From Halictus rubicundus (taxonomy: Eukaryota; Arthropoda; Insecta; Hymenoptera; Halictidae), in the NCBI RefSeq assembly GCF_050948215.1, contig NW_027488769.1, positions 186,001 through 250,000 on the forward strand: a stretch of 64,000 bases of DNA. The letters are read 5' to 3'. The notes below the pieces were generated by a model, which saw only the letters and a program-made list of their open reading frames with translations, made no database searches and was not told the DNA's origin. Shown piece by piece: positions 27,200 through 42,132 of the stretch (the first letter of the stretch is position 1; each line of letters starts with the position of its first letter). Position numbers and translations under genes: made by a program.

Positions 27200-30100
27200 C
27201 TATCCTGTCGTCTATCCTATCCTCTATCCTATCCTATCCTCTATCCTATCCTATCCTCTATCCTATCCTATCCTCTATCCTATCCTATCGTCTATCCTAT
27301 CCTCTATCCTATCCTGTCGTCTATCCTATCCTCTATCAAATCCTATCCTCTATCCTATCCTATCCTCTATCGTATCCTATCCTCTATCCTATCCCATCTT
27401 CTATTCTATCCTATCCTCTGTCCTATCCTATCCTCTATCCTATCCTATCCTCTATCCTATCCCGTCGTCTATCCTCTCCTCTATCCTATCCTATCCTCTA
27501 TCCTATCCTATCCTATCCTATCCTATCCTCTATCCTATCCTATCCTCTATCCTATCCCATCTTCTATCCTATCCTATCCTCTATCCTATCAAATCCCCTA
27601 TCCTATCCTCTATCCTATCCTATCATCTATCCTATCCTATCGTCTATCCTATCGTCTATCCTATCCTCTATCCTATCCTATCCTCTATCCTATCCTATCC
27701 TCTATCCTATCCTATCCTATCCTCTATCCTATCCTATCTTCTATCCTATCCTATCCTCTACCCTATCATATCCTCTATCCTATAATATCCTCTATCCTAT
27801 CATATCCTCTATCCTATCCTACCTTCTGTCCTATCCTATCCTCTATCCTATCAAATCCCCTATCCTATCCTCTATCCTATCCTATCCTCTATCCTATCCT
27901 ATCGTCTATCCTATCCTCTTTCCTATCCTATCCTCTATCCTATCAAATCCCCTATCCTATCCTCTATCCTATCCTATCATCTATCCTCTATCCTATCCTC
28001 TATCCTATCCTATCCTCTATCCTATCCTATCGTCTATCCTATCCTCTATCCTATCCTGTCGTCTATCCTATCCTCTATCCTATCCTATCCTCTATCCTCT
28101 CCTATCCTCTATCCTATCCCATCTTCTATCCTATCCTATCCTCTGTCCTATCCTATCCTCTATCCTATCAAATCCCCTATCCTATCCTCTATCCTCTATC
28201 CTATCCTATCCTCTATCCCATCCTATCCTCTATCCTATCCTATCCTCTATCCTATCCTATCCTCTATCCTATCCTATCCTATATCCTAACCTATTCTCTA
28301 TCCTATCCTCTATCTTATCCTCTATCCTATCCTATCCTCTATCCTATCCTATCCTCTATCCTATCCTATCCTCTATCCTATCCTGTCGTCTATTCTATCC
28401 TATCTTTTATCCTATCCTATCGTCTATCCTATCAAATCCCCTATCCTATCCTCTATCCTATCCTATCCTGTATCGTATCGAATCCTCTATCCTATCCTAT
28501 CATCTATCCTCTAACCTATCCAATCCTCGATCCTAGCCTATCCTCTATCCTATCATATCCTCTATCCTATAACATCCTCTATCCTATCCTATCCTCTATC
28601 CAATCCTATCCTCTATCCTATCAAATCCCCTATCCTATCAAATCCCCTATCCTATCCTCTATCCTATCCTATCCTCTATCCTATCCTATCGTCTATCCTA
28701 TCCTCTATCCTATCCTATGCTCTATCCTATCCTATCCCCTATCATATCCTATCCTCTATCCTATCCTATTCTCTATCCCATCCTATCCTCTATCCTATCC
28801 TCTATCCTATCCTATCCTCTATTCTATCCTATCGTCTATCCTATCCTCTATCCTATCCTATCCTCTATCCTATCAAATCCCCTATCCTATCAAATCCCCT
28901 ACCTATCCTCTATCCTATCAAATCCCCTATCCTATCATCTATCATATCCTATCCTCTATCCTATCCTATCCTCTATCCTATCCTATCGTCTATTCTATCC
29001 TCTATCCTATCCTATGCTCTATCCTATCCTATCCCCTATCATATCCTATCCTCTATCCTATACTATTCTCTATCCTATCCTATCCTCTATCCTATCCTCT
29101 ATCCTATCCTCTATCCTATCCTATCCTCTATTCTATCCTATCGTCTATCCTATCCTCTATCCTATCCTATCCTCTGTCCTATCCTATCCTCTATCCTATC
29201 CTATCCTATCTTCTATCCTATCCTATCTTCTGTCCTATTCTACCCTCTATCCTATCAAATCCCCTATCCTATCCTATCTTCTGTCCTATTCTACCCTCTA
29301 TCCTATCAAATCCCCTATCCTATCCTCTATCCTATCCTATCCTCTATCCTATCCTATCGTCTATCCTATCCTCTATCCTATCCTATCCTCTATCCTATCC
29401 TATCCTCTATCCTATCCTATCCTCTATCCTATCCTATCCTCTATCCTATCCTATCCTCTATCCTATCCTATCCTCTATCCTATCCTATCCTCTATCCTAT
29501 CCTATCCTCTATCCTATCCTATCGTCTATCCTATCCTCTATCCTATCCTATCCTCTATCCTATCCAATCCTCTATCCTATCCTATCCTCTATTCTATCCT
29601 GTCCTGTATCCTATCAAATCCCCTATCCTATCCTCTGTACTATCCTATCCTCAATCCTATCCTATCGTCTATCCTATCGTCTATCCTATCCTCTATCCTA
29701 TCCTATCCTCTATCCTATCCTAACCTCTATCCTATCCTATCCTCTATCCTATCCTATCCTCTATCCTATCCTATCTTCTATACTATCCTATCCTCTATCC
29801 TATCAAATCCCCTATCCTATCCTCTATCCTATCCTATCCTCTATCCTATCCTATCCCCTATCGTATCCTGTTCTCTATCCTATCCAATCCCCTATCCTAT
29901 CCTCTATCCTATCCTATCGCCTAAGATATCGTATCCTCTATCCTATCCTATCCTCTATCCTATCATATCCTCTATCCTATAATATCCTCTATCCTATCCT
30001 ATCCCCTATCCAATGCTCTATACAATCCTATCCTCTATCCTATCCTATACTCTATCCTATCCTATCCTCTATCCTATCCTACCCTCTATCCTATCCTATC
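27200..30100 (+). repeat. Copy 1 of a 2.9-kb duplication (partner about 33,790-36,690)
   Basis: Landmarks and offsets: TATCAAATCCTATCC 27337/33930 and CCCGTCGTC 27461/34054 (6,593 bp); CTACCC 27758/34431, TATCTTTTATCC 28401/35074 and CTAACC followed by CGATCCTAGCC 28511/35184 (6,673 bp); ATGCTC anchor 29014/35607 (6,593 bp); CGCCTAAGATATC 29919/36507 and CAATGCTC/CAATGTTC 30013/36601 (6,588 bp). The order is fully conserved with a few internal insertions and deletions. Confidence 0.85.
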
Positions 30101-30459
30101 CTCTATCCTATCCTATCCTCTATCCTATCATATCCTCTATCCTATAATATCCTCTATCCTATCCTATCCTCTATCCTATCCTATCCTCTATCCTATCCTA
30201 TCTTCTATCCTATCCTATCCTCTATCCTATCATATCCTCTATCCTATAATATCCTCTATCCTATCCCATCTTCTATCCTATCCTATCCTCTATCCTATCA
30301 AATCCCCTATCCTATCCTCTGTCCTATCCTATCCTCTATCCTATCCTATCCTCTATCCTATCAAATCCCCTATCCTATCAAATCCCCTATCCTATCCTCT
30401 ATCCTATCCTATGCTCTATCCTATCCTATCCCCTATCATATCCTATCCTCTATCCTATC

Positions 30460-33313
30460 CTATTCTCTATCCTATCCTATCCTCTATCATATCCTCTATC
30501 CTATCCTCTATCCTATCCTCTATCCTATCCTCTATCCTATCCTATCCTCTAATCTATCCTATCGTCTATCCTATCCTCTATCCTATCCTATCCTCTATCC
30601 TATCCTATCCTCTATCCTATCCTATCCTCTATCCTATCCTATCCTCTGTCCTATCCTATCCTATCCTCTATCCTATCCTATCTTCTATCCTATCCTATCC
30701 TCTATCCTATCATATCCTCTATCCTATAATATCCTCTATCCTATCATATCCTCTATCCTATCCTATCTTCTGTCCTATCCTATCCTCTATCCTATCAAAT
30801 CCCCTATCCTATCCTCTATCCTATCCTATCCTCTATCCTATCCTATCGTCTATCCTATCCTCTTTCCTATCCTATCCTCTATCCTATCAAATCCCCTATC
30901 CTATCCTCTATCCTATCCTATCATCTATCCTCTATCCTATCCTATCATCTATCCTCTATCCTATCCTCTATCCTATCCTATCCTCTATCCTATCCTATCG
31001 TCTATCCTATCCTCTATCCTATCCTGTCGTCTATCCTATCCTCTATCCTATCCTATCCTCTATCCCATCCTATCCTCTATCCTATCCTATCCTCTATCCT
31101 ATCCCATCTTCTATCCTATCCTATCCTCTATCCTATCAAATCCCCTATCCTATCCTCTGTCCTATCCTATCCTCTATCCTCTATCCTATCCTATCCTCTA
31201 TCCTAACCTATTCTCTATCCTATCCTATCCTATCCTCTATCCTATCCTATCGTCTATCCTATCCTATCCTCTATCCTATCCTATCCTCTATCCTATCCTA
31301 TCCTCTATCCTATCCTCTATCCTATCCTATCCTCTAATCTATCCTATCGTCTATCCTATCCTCTATCCTATCCTATCCTCTATCCTATCGTATCCTCTAT
31401 CCTATCCTATCCTATCCTCTATCCTATCCTATCCTATCCTCTATCCTATCCTATCCTCTATCCTATCCTATCCTCTATCCTATCCTATCCTCTATCCTAT
31501 CCTATCCTGTATCCTATCCTATTCTCTATCCTATCCTATCGTCTATCCTATCCTCTATCCTATCCTGTCGTCTATCCTATCCTCTATCCTATCCTATCCT
31601 CTATCCTATCCTATCCTCTATCCTATCCCATCTTCTATCCTATCCTATCCTCTGTCCTATCCTATCCTCTATCCTTTCCTATCCTCTATCCTATCCTCTA
31701 TCCTATCCTCTATCCTATCCTCTATCCTATCCTATCCTCTATCCTATCAAATCCCCTATCCTATCCTCTATCCTCTATCCTATCCTATCCTCTATCCTAT
31801 CCTATCCTCTATCCTATCCTATCCTCTATCCTATCCTATCCTCTATCCTATCCTATCTTCTATCCTATCCTATCCTCTATCCTATCCTATTCTCTATCCT
31901 ATCCTATCCTCTATCATATCCTCTATCCTATCCTCTATCCTATCCTCTATCCTATCCTCTATCCTATCCTATCCTCTAATCTATCCTATCGTCTATCCTA
32001 TCCTCTATCCTATCCTATCCTCTATCCTATCCTATCCTCTATCCTATCCTATCCTCTATCCTATCCTATCCTCTGTCCTATCCTATCCTATCCTCTATCC
32101 TATCCTATCTTCTATCCTATCCTATCCTCTATCCTATCATATCCTCTATCCTATAATATCCTCTATCCTATCATATCCTCTATCCTATCCTATCTTCTGT
32201 CCTATCCTAGCCTCTATCCTATCAAATCCCCTATCCTATCCTCTATCCTATCCTATCCTCTATCCTATCCTATCGTCTATCCTATCCTCTTTCCTATCCT
32301 ATCCTCTATCCTATCAAATCCCCTATCCTATCCTCTATCCTATCCTATCATCTATCCTCTATCCTATCCTATCATCTATCCTCTATCCTATCCTCTATCC
32401 TATCCTATCCTCTATCCTATCCTATCGTCTATCCTATCCTCTATCCTATCCTGTCGTCTATCCTATACTCTATCCTATCCTATCCTCTATCCCATCCTAT
32501 CCTCTATCCTATCCTATCCTCTATCCTATCCCATCTTCTATCCTATCCTATCCTCTATCCTATCAAATCCCCTATCCTATCCTCTGTCCTATCCTATCCT
32601 CTATCCTCTATCCTATCCTATCCTCTATCCTAACCTATTCTCTATCCTATCCTATCCTATCCTCTATCCTATCCTATCGTCTATCCTATCCTATCCTCTA
32701 TCCTATCCTATCCTCTATCCTATCCTATCCTCTATCCTATCCTCTATCCTATCCTATCCTCTAATCTATCCTATCGTCTATCCTATCCTCTATCCTATCC
32801 TATCCTCTATCCTATCCTATCCTCTATCCTATCCTATCCTATCCTCTATCCTATCCTATCCTATCCTCTATCCTATCCTATCCTCTATCCTATCCTATCC
32901 TCTATCCTATCCTATCCTCTATCCTATCCTATCCTGTATCCTATCCTATTCTCTATCCTATCCTATCGTCTATCCTATCCTCTATCCTATCCTGTCGTCT
33001 ATCCTATCCTCTATCCTATCCTATCCTCTATCCTATCCTATCCTCTATCCTATCCCATCTTCTATCCTATCCTATCCTCTGTCCTATCCTATCCTCTATC
33101 CTTTCCTATCCTCTATCCTATCCTCTATCCTATCCTCTATCCTATCCTCTATCCTATCCTATCCTCTATCCTATCAAATCCCCTATCCTATCCTCTATCC
33201 TCTATCCTATCCTATCCTCTATCCTATCCTATCCTCTATCCTATCCTATCCTCTATCCTATCCTATCCTCTATCCTATCCTATCTTCTATCCTATCCTAT
33301 CCTCTATCCTATC
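30460..33313 (+). repeat. 1,427-bp tandem duplication, two full copies
   Basis: Copies 30,460-31,886 and 31,887-33,313 share at least nine landmarks at exactly 1,427 bp: CTCTATCATATCC 30481/31908, CTAATC 30551/31978, TATCTTCTGTCC 30764/32191, TAACCTATTC 31204/32631, a second CTAATC 31336/32763, CTGTATCC 31509/32936, CCCATCTTC 31627/33054, CCTTTCC 31675/33102 and CAAATCCCC 31748/33175. A degraded third copy continues to about 33,715, with the TAACCTATTC at 33697 offset by 1,066 bp. The absence of any indel over 1.4 kb suggests a recent event. Confidence 0.9.
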
Positions 33314-33789
33314 ATATCCTCTATCCTATAATATCCTCTATCCTATCCTATCCTCTTTCCTATCCTATCCTCTATCCTATCAAATCCCCTATCCTATCCT
33401 CTATCCTATCCTATCATCTATCCTCTATCCTATCCTATCATCTATCCTCTATCCTATCCTCTATCCTATCCTATCCTCTATCCTATCCTATCGTCTATCC
33501 TATCCTCTATCCTATCCTGTCGTCTATCCTATCCTCTATCCTATCCTATCCTCTATCCCATCCTATCCTCTATCCTATCCTATCCTCTATCCTATCCCAT
33601 CTTCTATCCTATCCTATCCTCTATCCTATCAAATCCCCTATCCTATCCTCTGTCCTATCCTATCCTCTATCCTCTATCCTATCCTATCCTCTATCCTAAC
33701 CTATTCTCTATCCTATCCTCTATCCTATCCTCTATCCTATCCTATCCTCTATCCTATCCTATCCTCTATCCTATCCTATCCTCTATCCT

Positions 33790-36690
33790 ATCCTGTCGTC
33801 TATCCTATCCTCTATCCTATCCTATCCTCTATCCTATCCTATCCTCTATCCTATCCTATCCTATCCTCTATCCTATCCTATCGTCTATCCTATCCTCTAT
33901 CCTATCCTGTCGTCTATCCTATCCTCTATCAAATCCTATCCTCTATCCTATCCTATCCTCTATCCTATCCTATCCTCTATCCTATCCCATCTTCTATTCT
34001 ATCCTATCCTCTGTCCTATCCTATCCTCCATCCTATCCTATCCTCTATCCTATCCCGTCGTCTATCCTCTCCTCTATCCTATCCTATCCTCTATCCTATC
34101 CTATCCTATCCTATCCTATCCTCTATCCTATCCTATCCTCTATCCTATCCCATCTTCTATCCTATCCTATCCTCTATCCTATCAAATCCCCTATCCTATC
34201 CTCTGTCCTATCCTATCCTCTATCCTATCCTATCCTCTATCCTATCAAATCCCCTATCCTATCAAATCCCCTATCCTATCCTCTATCCTATCCTATCCTC
34301 TATCCTATCCTATCGTCTATCCTATCGTCTATCCTATCCTCTATCCTATCCTATCCTCTATCCTATCCTACCCTCTATCCTATCCTATCCTATCCTCTAT
34401 CCTATCCTATCTTCTATCCTATCCTATCCTCTACCCTATCATATCCTCTATCCTATAATATCCTCTATCCTATCATATCCTCTATCCTATCCTACCTTCT
34501 GTCCTATCCTATCCTCTATCCTATCAAATCCCCTATCCTATCCTCTATCCTATCCTATCCTCTATCCTATCCTATCGTCTATCCTATCCTCTTTCCTATC
34601 CTATCCTCTATCCTATCAAATCCCCTATCCTATCCTCTATCCTATCCTATCATCTATCCTCTATCCTATCCTCTATCCTATCCTATCCTCTATCCTATCC
34701 TATCGTCTATCCTATCCTCTATCCTATCCTGTCGTCTATCCTATCCTCTATCCTATCCTATCCTCTATCCTCTCCTATCCTCTATCCTATCCCATCTTCT
34801 ATCCTATCCTATCCTCTGTCCTATCCTATCCTCTATCCTATCAAATCCCCTATCCTATCCTCTATCCTCTATCCTATCCTATCCTCTATCCCATCCTATC
34901 CTCTATCCTATCCTATCCTCTATCCTATCCTATCCTCTATCCTATCCTATCCTCTATCCTAACCTATTCTCTATCCTATCCTCTATCCTATCCTCTATCC
35001 TATCCTATCCTCTATCCTATCCTATCCTCTATCCTATCCTATCCTCTATCCTATCCTGTCGTCTATTCTATCCTATCTTTTATCCTATCCTATCCTCTAT
35101 CCTATCAAATCCCCTATCCTATCCTCTATCCTATCCTATCCTGTATCGTATCCAATCCTCTATCCTATCCTATCATCTATCCTCTAACCTATCCAATCCT
35201 CGATCCTAGCCTATCCTCTATCCTATCATATCCTCTATCCTATAACATCCTCTATCCTATCCTATCCTCTATCCAATCCTATCCTCTATCCTATCAAATC
35301 CCCTATCCTATCAAATCCCCTATCCTATCCTCTATCATATCCTATCCTCTATCCTATCCTATTCTCTATCCTATCCTATCCTCTATCCTATCCTCTATCC
35401 TATCCTATCCTCTATTCTATCCTATCGTCTATCCTATCCTCTATCCTATCCTATCCTCTATCCTATCAAATCCCCTATCCTATCAAATCCCCTACCTATC
35501 CTCTATCCTATCAAATCCCCTATCCTATCATCTATCATATCCTATCCTCTATCCTATCCTATCCTCTATCCTATCCTATCGTCTATTCTATCCTCTATCC
35601 TATCCTATGCTCTATCCTATCCTATCCCCTATCATATCCTATCCTCTATCCTATCCTATTCTCTATCCTATCCTATCCTCTATATTATCCTCTATCCTAT
35701 CCTCTATCCTATCCTCTATCCTATCCTATCCTCTATTCTATCCTATCGTCTATCCTATCCTCTATCCTATCCTATCCTCTGTCCTATCCTATCCTCTATC
35801 CTATCCTATCCTATCTTCTATCCTATCCTATCTTCTGTCCTATTCTACCCTCTATCCTATCAAATCCCCTATCCTATCCTATCTTCTGTCCTATTCTACC
35901 CTCTATCCTATCAAATCCCCTATCCTATCCTCTATCCTATCCTATCCTCTATCCTATCCTATCGTCTATCCTATCCTCTATCCTATCCTATCCTCTATCC
36001 TATCCTATCCTCTATCCTATCCTATCCTCTATCCTATCCTATCCTCTATCCTATCCTATCCTCTATCCTATCCTATCCTCTATCCTATCCTATCCTCTAT
36101 CCTATCCTATCGTCTATCCTATCCTCTATCCTATCCTATCCTCTATCCTATCCAATCCTCTATCCTATCCTATCCTCTATTCTATCCTGTCCTGTATCCT
36201 ATCAAATCCCCTATCCTATCCTCTGTACTATCCTATCCTCAATCCTATCCTATCGTCTATCCTATCGTCTATCCTATCCTCTATCCTATCCTATCCTCTA
36301 TCCTATCCTATCCTCTATCCTATCCTATCCTCTATACCATCCTATCCTCTATCCTATCCTATCTTCTATACTATCCTATCCTCTATCCTATCAAATCCCC
36401 TATCCTATCCTCTATCCTATCCTATCCTCTATCCTATCCTATCCCCTATCGTATCCTGTTCTCTATCCTATCCAATCCCCTATCCTATCCTCTATCCTAT
36501 CCTATCGCCTAAGATATCGTATCCTCTATCCTATCCTATCCTCTATCCTATCATATCCTCTATCCTATAATATCCTCTATCCTATCCTATCCCCTATCCA
36601 ATGTTCTATCCAATCCTATCCTCTATCCTATCCTATACTCTATCCTATCCTATCCTCTATCCTATCCTACCCTCTATCCTATCCTATCCT
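33790..36690 (+). repeat. Copy 2 of the 2.9-kb duplication (partner 27,200-30,100)
   Basis: This is the downstream partner, containing the CGCCTAAGATATC element at 36507 and the ATGCTC anchor at 35607. It differs by insertion of whole units between about 34,055 and 34,430 and loss of the first of two closely spaced anchors (28717 and 29014 in the first copy). Confidence 0.83.
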
Positions 36691-38907
36691 CTATCCTATC
36701 CTATCCTCTATCCTATCATATCCTCTATCCTATAATATCCTCTATCCTATCCTATCCTCTATCCTATCCTATCCTCTATTCTATCCTGTCCTGTATCCTA
36801 TCAAATCCCCTATCCTATCCTCTGTACTATCCTATCCTCTATCCTATCCTATCGTCTATCCTATCGTCTATCCTATCCTCTATCCTATCCTATCCTCTAT
36901 CCTATCCTATCCTCTATCCTATCGTATCTTCTATCCTATCCTATCATCTATCCTATCAAATCCCCTATCCTATCCTCTATCCTATCCTATCCTCTATCCT
37001 ATCCTATCCCCTATCGTATCCTGTTCTCTATCCTATCCAATCCCCAATCCTATCCTCTATCCTATCCAATCTCCTATCCTATCCTCTAACCTATCCTATC
37101 CTCTATCCTATCCAATCACCTATCCCATCCTCTATCATATCCAATCACCTATACTATCCTCTATTCAATCCTATACTCTATCCTATCCTATCCTCTATAA
37201 TATCCTATCCTCTATCCTATCCTATCCTCTATCCTATCCTATCCTCTATCCTATCCTATCCTCTATCCTATCCTATCCTCTATCCTATCCTATCCTCTAT
37301 CCTATCCTATCCTCTACCCTATCCTATCCTCTATCCTATCCTATCCTCTATCCTATCCTATCCTCTATCCTATCCTATCCTCTATCCTATCCTATCCTCT
37401 ATCCTATCCTATCCTCTATCCTATCCTATCCTCTATCCTATCCTATCCTCTATCCTATCCTATCCTCTATCCTATCCCATCTTCTATCCTATCAAATCCC
37501 CTATCCTATCAAATCCCCTATCCTATCCTCTATCCTATCCTATCCTCTATCCTATCCTATCCCCTATCGTATCCTGTTCTCTATCCTATCCAATCCCCTA
37601 TCCTATCCTCTATCCTATCCTATCGCCTAAGATATCCTATCCTCTATCCTATCCTATCCTCTATCCTATCATATCCTCTATCCTATAATATCCTCTATCC
37701 TATCCTATCCTCTATCCAATCCTCTACCCTATCCTATCCTCTATCCTATCCTATCCTCTATCCTATCCTATCCTCTATCCTGTCCTATCCTCTATCCTAT
37801 CCTATCCTCTATCCTATCCTATCCTCTATTCAATCCTATACTCTATCCTATTCTCTATCCTATCCTATCCTCTATCCTATCAAATCCCCTATCCTATCCT
37901 CTGTCCTATCCTATCCACTATCCTATCCTATCCTCTATCCTATCAAATCCCCTATCCTATCAAATCCCCTATCCTATCCCCTATCCTATCCTATCCTCTA
38001 TCCTATCCTGTCGTCTATCCTATCCTCTATCCTATCCTATCCTCTATCCTATCCTATCCTCTATCCTATCCTATCCTCTATCCTATCCCATCTTCTATCC
38101 TATCCTATCCTCTATCCTATCAAATCCCCTATCCTATCCTCTATCCTATCAAATCCCCTATCCTATCCTCTATCATATCCTATCCTATCCTCTATCCTAT
38201 CCTATCGTCTATCCTATCCTCTATCCTATCCTATCCTCTATCCTATCCTATCGTCTATCCTATCCTCTATCCTATCCTATCCTCTATCCTATCCTCTTTC
38301 CTATCCTATCCTCTATCCTATCAAATCCCCTATCCTATCCTCTATCCTATCCTATCATCTATCCTCTATCCTATCCTCTATCCTATCCTATCCTCTATCC
38401 TATCCTATCTTCTGTCCTATCCTATCCTCTATCCTATCAAATCCCCTATCCTATCCTCTATCCTATCCTATCCTCTATTCTATCCTATCGTCTATCCTAT
38501 CCTCTATCCTATCCTATCCTCTATCCTATCCTCTCCTCTATCCTATCCTATCCTCTACCTATCCTATCCTATCCTCTATCCTATCCTATCCTCTATCCTC
38601 TATCCTATCCTATCCTCTATCCTATCCTATCCTCTATCCTATCCTATCCTCTATCCTATCCTATCCTCTATCCTATCCTATCTTCTATCCTATCCTATCC
38701 TCTATCCTATCATATCCTCTATCCTATAATATCCTCTATCCTATCCCATCTTCTATCCTATCCTATCCTCTATCCTATCAAATCCCCTATCCTATCAAAT
38801 CCCCTATCCTATCCTCTGTCCTATCCTATCCTCTATCCTATCCTATCCTCTATCCTATCAAATCCCCTATCCTATCAAATCCCCTATCCTATCCTCTATC
38901 CTATCCT

Positions 38908-41900
38908 ATGCTCTATCCTATCCTATCCCCTATCATATCCTATAATCTATCCTATCCTATTCTCTATCCTATCCTATCCTCTATCATATCCTCTATCCTA
39001 TCCTCTATCCTATCCTCTATCCTATCCTCTATCCTATCCTATCCTCTAATCTATCCTATCGTCTATCCTATCCTCTATCCTATCCTATCCTCTATCCTAT
39101 CCTATCCTCTATCCTATCCTATCCTCTATCCTATCCTATCCTCTATCCTATCCTATCCTATCCTCTATCCTATCCTATCTTCTATCCTATCCTATCCTCT
39201 ATCCTATCATATCCTCTATCCTATAATATCCTCTATCCTATCATATCCTCTATCCTATCCTATCTTCTGTCCTATCCTATCCTCTATCCTATCAAATCCC
39301 CTATCCTATCCTCTATCCTATCCTATCCTCTATCCTATCCTATCGTCTATCCTATCCTCTTTCCTATCCTATCCTCTATCCTATCAAATCCCCTATCCTA
39401 TCCTCTATCCTATCCTATCATCTATCCTCTATCCTATCCTATCATCTATCCTCTATCCTATCCTCTATCCTATCCTATCCTCTATCCTATCCTATCGTCT
39501 ATCCTATCCTCTATCCTATCCTGTCGTCTATCCTATCCTCTATCCTATCCTATCCTCTATCCCATCCTATCCTCTTTCCTATCCTATCCTCTATCCTATC
39601 AAATCCCCTATCCTATCCTCTATCCTATCCTATCATCTATCCTCTATCCTATCCTCTATCCTATCCTATCCTCTATCCTATCCTATCTTCTGTCCTATCC
39701 TATCCTCTATCCTATCAAATCCCCTATCCTATCCTCTATCCTATCCTATCCTCTATTCTATCCTCTCCTCTATCCTATCCTATCCTCTATCCTATCCTAT
39801 CCTATCCTCTATCCTATCCTATCTTCTATCCTATCCTATTCTCTATCCTATCCTATCCTCTATCATATCCTCTATCCTATCCTCTATCCTATCCTCTATC
39901 CTATCCTATCCTCTAATCTATCCTATCGTCTATCCTATCCTCTATCCTATCCTATCCTCTATCCTATCCTATCCTCTATCCTATCCTATCCTATCCTCTA
40001 TCCTATCCTATCGTCTATCCTATCCTATCCTCTATCCTATCCTATCCTCTATCCTATCCTATCCTCTATCCTATCCTATCCTCTATCCTATCCTATTCTC
40101 TATCCTATCCTATCGTCTATCCTATCCTCTATCCTATCCTGTCGTCTATCCTATCCTATCCTCTATCCTATCCTATCCTCTATCCTATCCTATCCTCTAT
40201 CCTATCCTATCCTCTATCCTATCCTATCCTCTATCCTATCCTATCCTCTATCCTATCCTATCTTCTATCCTATCCTATCCTCTATCCTATCATATCCTCT
40301 ATCCTATAATATCCTCTATCCTATCCCATCTTCTATCCTATCCTATCCTCTATCCTATCAAATCCCCTATCCTATCAAATCCCCTATCCTATCCTCTGTC
40401 CTATCCTATCCTCTATCCTATCCTATCCTCTATCCTATCAAATCCCCTATCCTATCAAATCCCCTATCCTATCCTCTATCCTATCAAATCCCCTATCCTA
40501 TCCTCTATCCTATCCTATCCTCTATCCTATCCTATCGTCTATCCTATCCTCTTTCCTATCCTATCCTCTATCCTATCAAATCCCCTATCCTATCCTCTAT
40601 CCTATCCTATCATCTATCCTCTATCCTATCCTATCATCTATCCTCTATCCTATCCTCTATCCTATCCTATCCTCTATCCTATCCTATCGTCTATCCTATC
40701 CTCTATCCTATCCTATCGTCTATCCTATCCTCTATCCTATCCTATCCTCTATCCCATCCTATCCTCTATCCTATCCTATCCTCTATCCTATCCCATCTTC
40801 TATCCTATCCTATCCTCTATCCTATCAAATCCCCTATCCTATCCTCTGTCCTATCCTATCCTCTATCCTCTATCCTATCCTATCCTCTATCCTAACCTAT
40901 TCTCTATCCTATCCTCTATCCTATCCTCTATCCTATCCTATCCTCTATCCTATCCTATCCTCTATCCTATCCTATCCTCTATCCTATCCTGTCGTCTATC
41001 CTATCCTCTATCCTATCCTATCCTCTATCCTATCCTATCCTCTATCCTATCCTATCCTCTATCCTATCCTATCCTCTATCCTATCCTATCCTCTATCCTA
41101 TCCTATCGTCTATCCTATCCTCTATCCTATCCTGTCGTCTATCCTATCCTCTATCAAATCCTATCCTCTATCCTATCCTATCCTCTATCCTATCCTATCC
41201 TCTATCCTATCCCATCTTCTATTCTATCCTATCCTCTGTCCTATCCTATCCTCTATCCTATCCTATATTCTATCCTATCCCGTCGTCTATCCTATCCTCT
41301 ATCCTATCCTATCCTATCCTCTATCCTATCCTATCTTCTATCCTATCCTATTCTCTATCCTATCCTATCCTCTATCATATCCTCTATCCTATCCTCTATC
41401 CTATCCTCTATCCTATCCTATCCTCTAATCTATCCTATCGTCTATCCTATCCTCTATCCTATCCTATCCTCTATCCTATCCTATCCTCTATCCTATCCTA
41501 TCATCTATCCTATCCTATCCTATCCTCTATCCTATCCTATCGTCTATCCTATCCTATCCTCTATCCTATCCTATCCTCTATCCTATCCTATCCTCTATCC
41601 TATCCTATCCTCTATCCTATCCTATTCTCTATCCTATCCTATCGTCTATCCTATCCTCTATCCTATCCTGTCGTCTATCCTATCCTATCCTCTGTCCTAT
41701 CCTATCCTCTATCCTTTCCTATCCTCTATCCTATCCTCTATCCTATCCTATCCTCTATCCTATCAAATCCCCTATCCTATCCTCTATCCTCTATCCTATC
41801 CTATCCTCTATCCTATCCTATCCTCTATCCTATCCTATCCTCTATCCTATCCTATCCTCTATCCTATCCTATCCTCTATCCTATCCTATCCTCTATCCTA

Positions 41901-42132
41901 TCCTATCTTCTATCCTATCCTATCCTCTATCCTATCATATCCTCTATCCTATAATATCCTCTATCCTATCCCATCTTCTATCCTATCCTATCCTCTATCC
42001 TATCAAATCCCCTATCCTATCAAATCCCCTATCCTATCCTCTGTCCTATCCTATCCTCTATCCTATCCTATCCTCTATCCTATCAAATCCCCTATCCTAT
42101 CAAATCCCCTATCCTATCCTCTATCCTATCCT
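38908..42132 (+). repeat. Higher-order repeat unit 1 (3,225 bp)
   Basis: The unit is defined by the anchor ATGCTCTATCC, then CCCCTATCATATCC and TATAATCTATCC, followed by a run of 12-bp units and CTAATC. The next anchor is at 42133. The preceding anchor, at 35607, has TATCCTCTATCC in place of TATAATCTATCC and lies 3,301 bp upstream, so it marks the left boundary of the regular array. The unit contains many internal duplications of the CTAATC and TATCAAATCCCC modules. Confidence 0.8.
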
